Shown piece after piece: positions 1 to 4,958 of a DNA stretch of 8,593 nucleotides; positions within the stretch are counted from its first letter, which is position 1; every line of letters starts with the position of its first letter. The stretch comes from an uncultured Bacilli bacterium (lineage in GTDB: Bacteria; Bacillota_I; Bacilli_A; RF39; UBA660). The stretch spans positions 1 through 8,593 of the forward strand of contig CANRJL010000044.1 of NCBI GenBank assembly GCA_947630935.1, given 5' to 3'. Both the position numbers and the translations under genes were made by a program. The notes under the pieces were generated by a model. The model was not told where the DNA came from, ran no database searches, and saw only the letters and a list, made by a program, of their open reading frames with translations.

Positions 1-8
1 CCCCCCCC
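1..8. other. C8 homopolymer at window edge
   Basis: The window opens with eight consecutive C residues, the longest G/C homopolymer in an otherwise very AT-rich sequence. It lies beyond the terminator of the leftward operon and in no supported gene. It may be a real G/C tract, or a sequencing or assembly artefact at a contig end; the sequence alone cannot decide. No gene is visible in 1-75 apart from the terminator. Confidence 0.5.
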
Positions 9-26
9 TAAGTCAATAGAGAGCAA

Positions 27-60
27 GAAAAAACACACATTTTTTAACAATTTAATGTGT
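27..60 (-). terminator. Intrinsic terminator of the NfeD-SPFH-glycosylase operon
   Basis: Read on the minus strand, the 7-bp stem ACACATT (54-60) pairs with AATGTGT (35-41) around a 12-nt loop. A run of T with few interruptions follows (GTTTTTTCTT, ending about 25-34). It starts 15 bases past the stop codon of the glycosylase gene, where a Rho-independent terminator for the leftward genes would be expected. The stem is AT-rich, as is the whole genome, but the stem plus T-run geometry is classical. Confidence 0.8.
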
Positions 61-75
61 ATTTAAAACATATAT

Positions 76-552
76 TTATTTTTGTATTTTCTTTATTATT
101 TTATATTCTTCTACTAAATCTTCTAAATGATATTGAGCATTAGCACTAGAAGTTGATGGCAAAGCAATATTTTTTATTTTTGTTTGAGGGTAAACATATT
201 TTTGATATAATTCATCAGCTTTTTTGCCAGTTGTTATAATTGCTTTAATTTTAGTTTCTTTAATTAACTTAGATATATTATTTACTTTTACGTTTTTAAT
301 TGATGAATCTTTAGAACCATTAATTTGGCATGAAGCTAAAACATCCCATAAAGCTAAATGATGTTTTAAAATAAATTCTTCTTTATTTGTTATTTTTTCT
401 TCATAAATTATTTCTAATATTTTCCAAAAACGATTATGAGGATGCATATAATAAAAGCCCATTTTTCTTGAAACAATACTAGGAATTGTTCCTAATATTA
501 AGATTGTAGAATCTTTATTAAAGACTGGTTTTAATTCATGTTTTACATTCAT
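76..552 (-). CDS. DNA-deoxyinosine (hypoxanthine) glycosylase, UDG superfamily family 6 type
   Basis: This is a predicted base-excision-repair enzyme that cuts hypoxanthine (deaminated adenine) from DNA. The 158-residue length matches the compact HDG group of the uracil-DNA-glycosylase superfamily. Motif 1 is GTIPS at residues 21-25. The signature GFYYMHPHNRFW spans 32-43; its Asn40 falls where the family's catalytic Asn lies (about residue 39 in characterised HDG, from memory). Further family blocks are ALWDVLASC (67-75), GSKDSSI (79-85, usually GSLDSxI), TTGKKA (107-112, usually NGxxA) and the C-terminal LPSTSSANA (131-139). The ATG overlaps the TGA of the upstream SPFH gene as ATGA. No good Shine-Dalgarno precedes it, so translation is probably coupled to the SPFH gene. 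It is the last gene of the operon. The family assignment is firm. Substrate preference (hypoxanthine versus uracil) is inferred from the family. Confidence 0.88.
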   Translation of the reverse strand: MNVKHELKPVFNKDSTILILGTIPSIVSRKMGFYYMHPHNRFWKILEIIYEEKITNKEEFILKHHLALWDVLASCQINGSKDSSIKNVKVNNISKLIKETKIKAIITTGKKADELYQKYVYPQTKIKNIALPSTSSANAQYHLEDLVEEYKIIKKIQK

Positions 553-1436
553 TTGTCTTTTTTCATAGTTTCTTTTAAAACTGTTGTAAAAGATGTTAAA
601 GAACTTAATTCAGCAGGAATAATAATTTTAGTAGCTTCTCCTTGGGATAATTTGCTTAACGTTTCATAACTTTTTAAACGTAATACTGCTTCATCTGCTC
701 GAGCTTCTTTTAGTAATTTTATTCCATTTGCTTCAGCTTGTTTAATTTTAATTAAAGCTTCTGCTTCTCCCTCTGCACGTTTTATTTTTGCTTCTTTTTC
801 GGCTTCAGCTCTTAAAATAGCGCTTTCTTTTTCACCTTCAGCAATTAAAATAGAACTTTTCTTTTCGCCTTCAGCTTGTAAAATTTTTTCTCTTCGTTCA
901 CGTTCAGCTCGCATTTGTTTTTCCATAGCCTCTTCTATATCTTTTGGCGGCAAAATATTTTTTACTTCTACTCTTGTTACTTTAATTCCCCAAGGGTCTG
1001 TAGCTTCATCTAAAATACTTCTCATCTTAGAATTAATAACATCTCTACTGGTTAAAGTTTCATCTAACTCTAATTCACCGATAATATTTCTTAAAGTTGT
1101 AGCTGTTAAATTTTCTATAGCAGATATAGGATATTCAACTCCATATGTATATAATTTTGGGTCAGTTATTTGAAAATATACAACTGTATCAATTTGCATT
1201 GTTACATTATCTTTAGTAATTACTGGTTGAGGTGGAAAATCTTTAACTATTTCTTTTAAGGTTACAATATTACTTACTCGGTCAATAAAAGGAATTTTAA
1301 ATTGCAAGCCATTTTTCCAGGTTTTGTAATAAGAACCTAACCTTTCTACAACATAAGCTTTTGATTGAGGAACAATTTTTACATTAGGAATTAATATAAT
1401 GATAATAATAATTAAAATTGCTATTAAAATACCCAT
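549..1436 (-). CDS. SPFH/stomatin/prohibitin (slipin, QmcA-like) membrane protein
   Basis: This is a membrane-scaffold protein of the SPFH superfamily, 295 residues long, usual for bacterial slipins. A very hydrophobic Ile-rich anchor spans residues 3-17. The SPFH/Band-7 domain runs from about 20 to 180 and includes VPQSKAYVVERLG (22-34), the GLQFKIPFIDRV stretch (43-54), VITKDNV (72-78) and WGIKVTRVEVKNI (149-161). An Ala/Glu/Lys-rich coiled coil follows from about 168 to 247, carrying four 11-residue repeats, then a short tail. These proteins form ring- or cage-like oligomers that organise membrane domains and associated proteases. The gene starts one base after the stop of the NfeD-like gene (TAAATG), with AAGGAAGTG 6 nt upstream as its ribosome binding site. 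SPFH plus NfeD is a recurrent pair in which NfeD is thought to be the partner. The family is certain; the specific role here is not. Confidence 0.93.
   Translation of the reverse strand: MGILIAILIIIIIILIPNVKIVPQSKAYVVERLGSYYKTWKNGLQFKIPFIDRVSNIVTLKEIVKDFPPQPVITKDNVTMQIDTVVYFQITDPKLYTYGVEYPISAIENLTATTLRNIIGELELDETLTSRDVINSKMRSILDEATDPWGIKVTRVEVKNILPPKDIEEAMEKQMRAERERREKILQAEGEKKSSILIAEGEKESAILRAEAEKEAKIKRAEGEAEALIKIKQAEANGIKLLKEARADEAVLRLKSYETLSKLSQGEATKIIIPAELSSLTSFTTVLKETMKKDK
744..875 (-). repeat. Four 33-bp (11-residue) coiled-coil repeats in the SPFH gene
   Basis: Residues 188-231 of the SPFH protein fall into four 11-residue units starting at Ala188, Ala199, Ala210 and Ala221, each opening AEGE or AEAE. 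At DNA level this is a 33-bp period: CTTCAGC-type codon blocks recur about every 33 bases from 744 to 875. Eleven-residue periodicity is the hendecad pattern of long, nearly straight coiled coils and is common in SPFH proteins. The units are diverged, so the period probably reflects protein structure rather than recent duplication. Confidence 0.75.
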
Positions 1437-1910
1437 TTAAACCACTTCCTTTTTCTTATCTTTTTTGGTATTTTTACTTCTCTTTTTTGGTTCGATTTTC
1501 GAAACTATTAATTTTACACCATCAATATTATTTACAAGCACTTCACTATTTACAGCTATTTTACCATCGGCAACTGCACTCCAAAGCTTGCCATCAACTT
1601 TTACTTCCCCTATTTTATTTTTAAGAATTTCTTGAGTTACAAGACCAGTCATACCAATTATCCGTTCAATATTTAATTTTTCATTTTTATTTTTTTTCAG
1701 TTCTTCTATTAAAGGTTTAGTTAAAATCATAAATAAAAGACCTCCTAAAACAAAAATAGCAAATTGAGTTATAATATCTTCAGTAAAGAAAGATACTATT
1801 AAAGATAAAATAGCACTAGCAATAAACCAAATACTTACTAAATTTATGGTCATTGTTTCAATGATAGTTAGTAAAATAATTATTACTAACCAAATTAGCC
1901 AATAATTCAT
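1437..1910 (-). CDS. NfeD-like membrane protein with C-terminal OB-fold domain
   Basis: This is a short-form NfeD protein (157 residues) without the N-terminal ClpP-like protease domain of long NfeD. Three hydrophobic segments are visible at about residues 4-21, 24-42 and 46-63. A cytoplasmic linker follows, then an OB-fold domain at about 85-139 with the family pattern IGMTGLVTQEI (85-95), GEVKVDGKLWSAVAD (101-115) and an NNIDGVKLIV end (127-136). The tail is very Lys-rich (141-154). NfeD partners SPFH proteins in many bacteria, and here the SPFH gene begins immediately after this stop codon, so a joint complex is likely. The start at 1910 is supported by AAGGAAGTG 7 nt upstream, an 8/9 match to the extended Shine-Dalgarno AAGGAGGTG. 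A sigma-A-like promoter precedes it, so it probably heads a three-gene transcript. Confidence 0.9.
   Translation of the reverse strand: MNYWLIWLVIIILLTIIETMTINLVSIWFIASAILSLIVSFFTEDIITQFAIFVLGGLLFMILTKPLIEELKKNKNEKLNIERIIGMTGLVTQEILKNKIGEVKVDGKLWSAVADGKIAVNSEVLVNNIDGVKLIVSKIEPKKRSKNTKKDKKKEVV
1443..1451 (-). promoter_or_regulatory. Ribosome binding site of the SPFH gene
   Basis: The minus-strand sequence AAGGAAGTG lies inside the last codons of the NfeD-like gene, 6 nt before the SPFH ATG at 1436. It matches AAGGAGGTG at 8 of 9 positions, and the same nonamer serves the NfeD-like gene. This supports the start that directly follows the NfeD stop codon. Confidence 0.7.
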
Positions 1911-1917
1911 TTTTTGT

Positions 1918-1926
1918 CACTTCCTT
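1918..1926 (-). promoter_or_regulatory. Ribosome binding site of the NfeD-like gene
   Basis: The minus-strand AAGGAAGTG sits 7 nt before the ATG at 1910. It is an 8/9 match to the extended anti-16S complement AAGGAGGTG and is identical to the site used by the next gene. It supports the annotated start. Confidence 0.7.
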
Positions 1927-1950
1927 CTTAATTTTTTTAAAATTTATTCT

Positions 1951-1981
1951 ATTATAGCACTTTTTATTATAGTTTTTTCAA
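1951..1981 (-). promoter_or_regulatory. Candidate sigma-A promoter (extended -10) for the NfeD-SPFH-glycosylase operon
   Basis: On the minus strand there is a perfect TATAAT (1951-1956) preceded by TGC (1957-1959), an extended -10. A TTGAAA -35 box (1976-1981) is 19 bp upstream and overlaps the stop of the Rel-like gene. The spacer is longer than the preferred 17, but the extended -10 can compensate. A second TATAAT lies at 1966-1971. Transcription would start at about 1944, leaving a leader of roughly 34 nt before the NfeD ATG. The 67-bp gap, the largest inside the leftward block, supports a separate transcription unit. Confidence 0.6.
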
Positions 1982-3129
1982 AGAGTTTTCTTTAATTTTC
2001 TTATAAATTCTTGATTACTAGTAATTTTATTATCTAATTCCCATAATTTTTCAATACCACACAGTTGAATATCTTGTTGCATTTTTTGGCGCGCTTCTTT
2101 GCCATATATTGCCCCATAACCTATTAAACCATTCATTGATTGAATATTCATTTGATTTGTCCGAATTAAAAATTGAATCATTTGTCCGTCAGGTAATAAA
2201 ATAGTTGTATCTCTTGATTGATAAAGGTTTGGTTTAGGGTTTTTAATAAAATCATGTTCATAAATTTGAACTACTTGAAATAATTCATGAATTAATTTTA
2301 AAGCTTCATAACATTCTTTTTTAGTTTTAACAATAATTTTGAAAGAAAATAAGTCAGGAATTTGTTTAATATTAGGTTCTATACTAATTCTTTTATAAAT
2401 TCCATATATATTTTTTTCTTCATATTGTAACTGAGCGATGATATTTTTTTCTTTCAATTTTTGGTAAACATATTCAATAATTTCCACAAATTTTCTTTTT
2501 TGTTTTAAATTATCTCTTTCTTCTTTAATTGTATTATAAATATCAGGTTTTAAATATTTTAAACTTAAATCTTCTAAATCATGTTCTAAGCTGTAAGCTC
2601 CAAGACGATACGCAAAGGGAGCATATATTTCGAGTGTTTCTAACGATTTTTCTTGTTGTTTACTAGGACTTAAATAGTTTAAAGTTGTCATATTATGATA
2701 ACGGTCAGCAAGTTTTATGGAAATTACTCGCATATCTTTTTTAAAATATTCAATTAATTTTCTGATAGTTGCATCTTGTTGTTCTTCTTTTGTTTTAAAT
2801 AATTTTTGAGGAAGTTTAGAAACACCATCTACTAAAAAAGCAACATCACTATTAAATATTTTTTCTAATTCAACTGCTGTTATAGGAGTGTCTTCTATGA
2901 TATCATGCATTAAGCCTGCTTTTAAAGTATCAGCATCTACAATAAAATCACCTAAAATTAAAGCTACTGATAAAGGATGAATTATGTAAGGCTCACCACT
3001 TTTTCTTTTTTGATTTTGATGCATTTTAAAAGCAAAATCATAAGCATTTTTTATTTCTTTTTGTTCTTGAATTGTATAATGACCTAATAGTTTTAGAAAC
3101 TTTTTTTCTAAATTAGTTAACTCCTCCAT
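1978..3129 (-). CDS. Short RelA/SpoT homologue: intact (p)ppGpp hydrolase, degraded synthetase domain
   Basis: This 383-residue protein covers only the N-terminal enzymatic half of a Rel/SpoT protein (full-length is about 700-740) and lacks TGS, helical, zinc-finger and ACT domains. The HD hydrolase half (about 20-180) keeps the key blocks: RKSGEPYIIHP (42-52), LMHDIIEDT (73-81), VDGVSKL (100-106) and LADRYHN (140-146). The synthetase half (about 215-345) is recognisable from NIYGIYKRI, PDLFSFKIIV and KNPKPNLYQS, but catalytic positions differ in a by-eye alignment to Rel numbering: R241 to Glu237, K297 to His292, H312 to Asp307 and E323 to Gln319. D264 is kept (Asp259). It is therefore probably a ppGpp-degrading enzyme in the cytoplasm with a pseudo-synthetase module. 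The start follows a strong AGGAGG. The gene lies 24 bp after the membrane-anchored unknown protein, so the two are likely cotranscribed. The family is certain; hydrolase-only activity is inferred. Confidence 0.88.
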   Translation of the reverse strand: MEELTNLEKKFLKLLGHYTIQEQKEIKNAYDFAFKMHQNQKRKSGEPYIIHPLSVALILGDFIVDADTLKAGLMHDIIEDTPITAVELEKIFNSDVAFLVDGVSKLPQKLFKTKEEQQDATIRKLIEYFKKDMRVISIKLADRYHNMTTLNYLSPSKQQEKSLETLEIYAPFAYRLGAYSLEHDLEDLSLKYLKPDIYNTIKEERDNLKQKRKFVEIIEYVYQKLKEKNIIAQLQYEEKNIYGIYKRISIEPNIKQIPDLFSFKIIVKTKKECYEALKLIHELFQVVQIYEHDFIKNPKPNLYQSRDTTILLPDGQMIQFLIRTNQMNIQSMNGLIGYGAIYGKEARQKMQQDIQLCGIEKLWELDNKITSNQEFIRKLKKTL

Positions 3130-3133
3130 AAAC

Positions 3134-3139
3134 CCTCCT
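3134..3139 (-). promoter_or_regulatory. Ribosome binding site of the Rel-like gene
   Basis: A minus-strand AGGAGG (within TAGGAGGG) lies 4 nt before the ATG at 3129, a short but workable spacing. It fixes the start of the Rel-like protein at the usual N-terminus just before the HD domain. It lies in the 24-bp gap after the upstream gene's stop. Confidence 0.75.
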
Positions 3140-3153
3140 ACTAAAATATTTAA

Positions 3154-3600
3154 TTATTTACTAATTCTTTTAAATAAATATACTTTATTATTTTTTTGAA
3201 TTACAATTTCATAATAAGATGCCCGAACTATTTTTCCTTGATAATAAGTTTTATTGTTTGTTTCTAAATGATGAATAGGAATATTTTGGGTATCTGTTAG
3301 TTTATCTATTGTTCCAAAATCAGAATAACTATCGCCTTGAATTACCACATCATTTTTAGCTAAACCAAACAAAGCTGTTTCAAATTTTACTAAAATTGAA
3401 GTGTCGGCATCATTACTTTCTAGGGAGGCATCTTTTATTTTAATATAAGAATTACTATTTTGTGGTTCTTGTTCTACTATTTCTTCTTGAGGTTCTTCTA
3501 CTTGTTCTTTAGCAATATTTTTTTTATAAAATAAGAAAGAAGCAACAAAAACTATTCCAATAAAAAGAACAAAAACAATAATTGAAATTTTTTTTTGCAT
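3154..3600 (-). CDS. Membrane-anchored protein of unknown function
   Basis: I do not recognise a family for this 148-residue protein. It starts with a Lys-containing N-terminus (MQKK) and one hydrophobic segment at about residues 5-25, ending in FYKK. There is no lipobox Cys, so it is either a signal anchor or an uncleaved signal peptide. A Glu/Gln-rich linker follows (about 31-48, seven Glu), then a compact domain of about 95 residues rich in alternating hydrophobic residues (52-146), probably beta-strand and outside the cell. There are no Cys residues and no obvious catalytic motif. The start at 3600 is preceded by AAGGATG about 7 nt upstream. It sits 60 bp after the methyltransferase gene and 24 bp before the Rel-like gene, so it is probably cotranscribed with the latter. 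Coding status is supported by this architecture and by the tight gene order. Confidence 0.75.
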   Translation of the reverse strand: MQKKISIIVFVLFIGIVFVASFLFYKKNIAKEQVEEPQEEIVEQEPQNSNSYIKIKDASLESNDADTSILVKFETALFGLAKNDVVIQGDSYSDFGTIDKLTDTQNIPIHHLETNNKTYYQGKIVRASYYEIVIQKNNKVYLFKRISK

Positions 3601-3622
3601 AATATCATCCTTTTCTTTTTTT

Positions 3623-3651
3623 AGTATATCAAAAATTTTAGAAAAGAAAAA
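3623..3651 (-). promoter_or_regulatory. Possible extended -10 promoter before the membrane-anchored protein gene
   Basis: In the 60-bp gap after the methyltransferase gene, the minus strand shows TATACT (3623-3628) with TGA immediately upstream, forming a TGnTATAxT extended -10. The position of a -35 box 17 bp upstream holds only TTTTTC (3646-3651), a poor match. The site would give a leader of about 16 nt before the ATG at 3600. No clear terminator separates this gap from the methyltransferase gene, so read-through from upstream is also possible. Confidence 0.35.
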
Positions 3652-3660
3652 GCTTTTACT

Positions 3661-4857
3661 TTAGTGTAATCTTAATATACAAACACACTCAATATGTTTA
3701 GTATAAGCAAACATATCAAAAGCTTGAAATGCTTCAATTGTATATTTTTCTTTTAAAAAAGTAATATCTCTAACTAATGTTTCTAAATTACATGATATAT
3801 AAAATATAGTAGGTATTTCTTTTTTTAATAAAAATAAAATTGTTTTTTTATCTAAGCCACTTCTAGGAGGGTCTATAATTACTTTAGTAAAAGAAAAAGC
3901 TATTTTATCTATTTTATCTTCTACTTTTCCTAAAAGAAATGTAACATTTTCTAAATTATTTAATTGTTTATTTTTTAAAGCATCAATTATAGCATTTTGA
4001 ATAACTTCAATACCTAAAACTTTTTTAACATATTTAGCCATTTTAAGACTAAAGAAACCAACTCCACAATATAAATCTAAAACTATATCATTTTTATTTA
4101 AGTATTTTAAAAGATAATTCATTATTTTATTACTAATATCATTATTTATTTGAAAAAAAGCATTATAACTTATTTTATATAAAACATTATTTTTTTGTTC
4201 ATATAAATATGGTTTGCCATATAAAAGTTGCTTATTTTTTATTATTCCGACTATTTTATGTTTTTTCATTAATGTTTCAGCTATTTTTATTTGTTCTTGG
4301 GTATCAATAATTAATAAAATTTCTTCTTTTTCATTACATCTAATTGTTAAACTTCCTTCTTTAAATGAAAATAATGAAAAATCATGCATAATATTTTGCA
4401 GACATTTTTTAGCTAAAAGGCAATTATCTATTGAAATAAAATGATGTGTTTTTTCTTCATAAAAACCTATTTTATAATTTTCAACTTTAAGACTTATTTT
4501 ATTGCGATATTCTAAAGATGGTTCTGATTTAATTATTTGAAAATTAGGAAGTTCGATATTTTGATGCTGAAACTGATTTTGAATAATTTCTTTTTTTAAT
4601 TTTAAGGAATAAGCATAATTACAGATATCATAAGTGCAACCACCACATTTATTAGAATATGGACAATATGAAAGCTGGCGATGAGGACTTGCTGTAATAA
4701 TTTGTGAAGAATCTAATACTTTATATTTTTTCTTTTCACTAATTACAGTGGCTATTACCGTTTCATTTGGTAAAGCTTTTTTAACAAAACAAACTTGGCC
4801 ATTATCATGAGCAATGCCTCTTCCAAAGGCATCAATAGTCTCTATTTTAAGTTGCAT
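3661..4857 (-). CDS. rlmD: 23S rRNA (uracil-C5)-methyltransferase, RlmD/RlmCD (RumA/TrmA) family
   Basis: This enzyme transfers methyl from S-adenosylmethionine to C5 of uracil in 23S rRNA. In Gram-positives, RlmCD-type enzymes modify U747 and U1939 (E. coli numbering). From ATG 4857 it has 398 residues, a little short for the family. A TRAM RNA-binding domain occupies about 1-55. The four iron-sulfur cysteines are C65, C71, C74 and C146, with the same spacing as E. coli RumA (81/87/90/162). The FFQIN block is at 234-238, the SAM motif LDLYCGVGFFSL at 260-271 and DPPRSGL at 329-335. The catalytic nucleophile is C356 in SCNLETLVRD, and the general base is E390 near the C-terminus. A longer in-frame start at 4908 is rejected: AAGGAGG lies 6 nt before 4857, and a sigma-A promoter overlaps the extra 17 codons. 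Target uridine is inferred; this could be a paralogue with another site. Confidence 0.93.
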   Translation of the reverse strand: MQLKIETIDAFGRGIAHDNGQVCFVKKALPNETVIATVISEKKKYKVLDSSQIITASPHRQLSYCPYSNKCGGCTYDICNYAYSLKLKKEIIQNQFQHQNIELPNFQIIKSEPSLEYRNKISLKVENYKIGFYEEKTHHFISIDNCLLAKKCLQNIMHDFSLFSFKEGSLTIRCNEKEEILLIIDTQEQIKIAETLMKKHKIVGIIKNKQLLYGKPYLYEQKNNVLYKISYNAFFQINNDISNKIMNYLLKYLNKNDIVLDLYCGVGFFSLKMAKYVKKVLGIEVIQNAIIDALKNKQLNNLENVTFLLGKVEDKIDKIAFSFTKVIIDPPRSGLDKKTILFLLKKEIPTIFYISCNLETLVRDITFLKEKYTIEAFQAFDMFAYTKHIECVCILRLH

Positions 4858-4863
4858 ATTCTT

Positions 4864-4870
4864 CCTCCTT
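4864..4870 (-). promoter_or_regulatory. Ribosome binding site fixing the methyltransferase start at 4857
   Basis: A perfect minus-strand AAGGAGG stands 6 nt before the ATG at 4857. The resulting N-terminus (MQLKIETID) leads straight into the TRAM domain. The alternative ATG at 4908 has no such site and would add a hydrophobic stretch of 17 residues foreign to the family. Confidence 0.9.
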
Positions 4871-4879
4871 AATAGCATT

Positions 4880-4908
4880 ATTATAAGCAAAATTAATTTT
4901 TTTGGCAA
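4880..4908 (-). promoter_or_regulatory. Sigma-A promoter of the methyltransferase gene
   Basis: The minus strand reads TTGCCA (4903-4908, 5/6 to TTGACA), 17 bp spacer, TATAAT (4880-4885, 6/6). The predicted transcription start near 4873 leaves a leader of about 16 nt that carries the AAGGAGG site. Spacing and both boxes are close to ideal for a housekeeping promoter. Confidence 0.85.
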
Positions 4909-4913
4909 TGTTG

Positions 4914-4943
4914 GTTTAATTCAAATATTTTTGGTTCATACTA
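4914..4943 (+). promoter_or_regulatory. Sigma-G (forespore) type promoter of the ger operon
   Basis: CATACTA at 4937-4943 matches the Bacillus sigma-G -10 consensus (CATnnTA, typically CATACTA) at every position. GTTTA at 4914-4918 lies 18 bp upstream and matches the sigma-G/F -35 pattern at 4 of 5 positions. Germinant receptor operons are classic sigma-G targets, so motif and context agree. Transcription would start at about 4948-4951. No comparable sigma-A promoter is evident in the same gap on this strand. Sigma-F recognition is less likely because the GG-containing F-type -10 is not matched. Confidence 0.72.
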
Positions 4944-4948
4944 CAAAT

Positions 4949-4953
4949 GGTGA
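4949..4953 (+). promoter_or_regulatory. GGTGA ribosome binding site deciding the gerA start at 4959
   Basis: GGTGA pairs with the UCACC portion of the 16S 3' end (the right-hand part of AGGAGGTGA) and lies 5 nt before ATG 4959. The upstream in-frame ATG at 4947 has no Shine-Dalgarno sequence, and its first bases lie at or before the predicted transcription start. The same GGTGA portion appears before gerB. Confidence 0.6.
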
Positions 4954-4958
4954 ATAAA

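Noticed and set aside
1..63. Short open plus-strand frame running in from the window edge (Pro codons from the C8 run, then Lys/Ser-rich, ending at a TAA)
   Set aside because: It is only about 20 codons, of mixed composition, and overlaps the terminator hairpin. Nothing supports it as the end of a real gene.
1418..1624. 68-codon plus-strand reading frame with many Leu, Phe and Tyr codons
   Set aside because: It lies wholly opposite the NfeD-like and SPFH genes, has no family resemblance, and its composition is what the complement of Lys/Glu/Asn-rich coding sequence gives.
1966..1971. Second TATAAT upstream of the NfeD-like gene
   Set aside because: No acceptable -35 box lies at 16-19 bp and there is no TGn extension. 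The copy at 1951-1956 is the better -10.
3631..3660. AAAAGCTTTT-type palindrome after the methyltransferase gene as a possible terminator
   Set aside because: The palindrome has no loop and forms no stable hairpin. The adjacent T-rich DNA is typical of the general base composition.
4214..4444. 76-codon plus-strand reading frame
   Set aside because: It is antisense to the methyltransferase gene, whose Cys and SAM motifs are intact. It has no ribosome binding site or recognisable domain.
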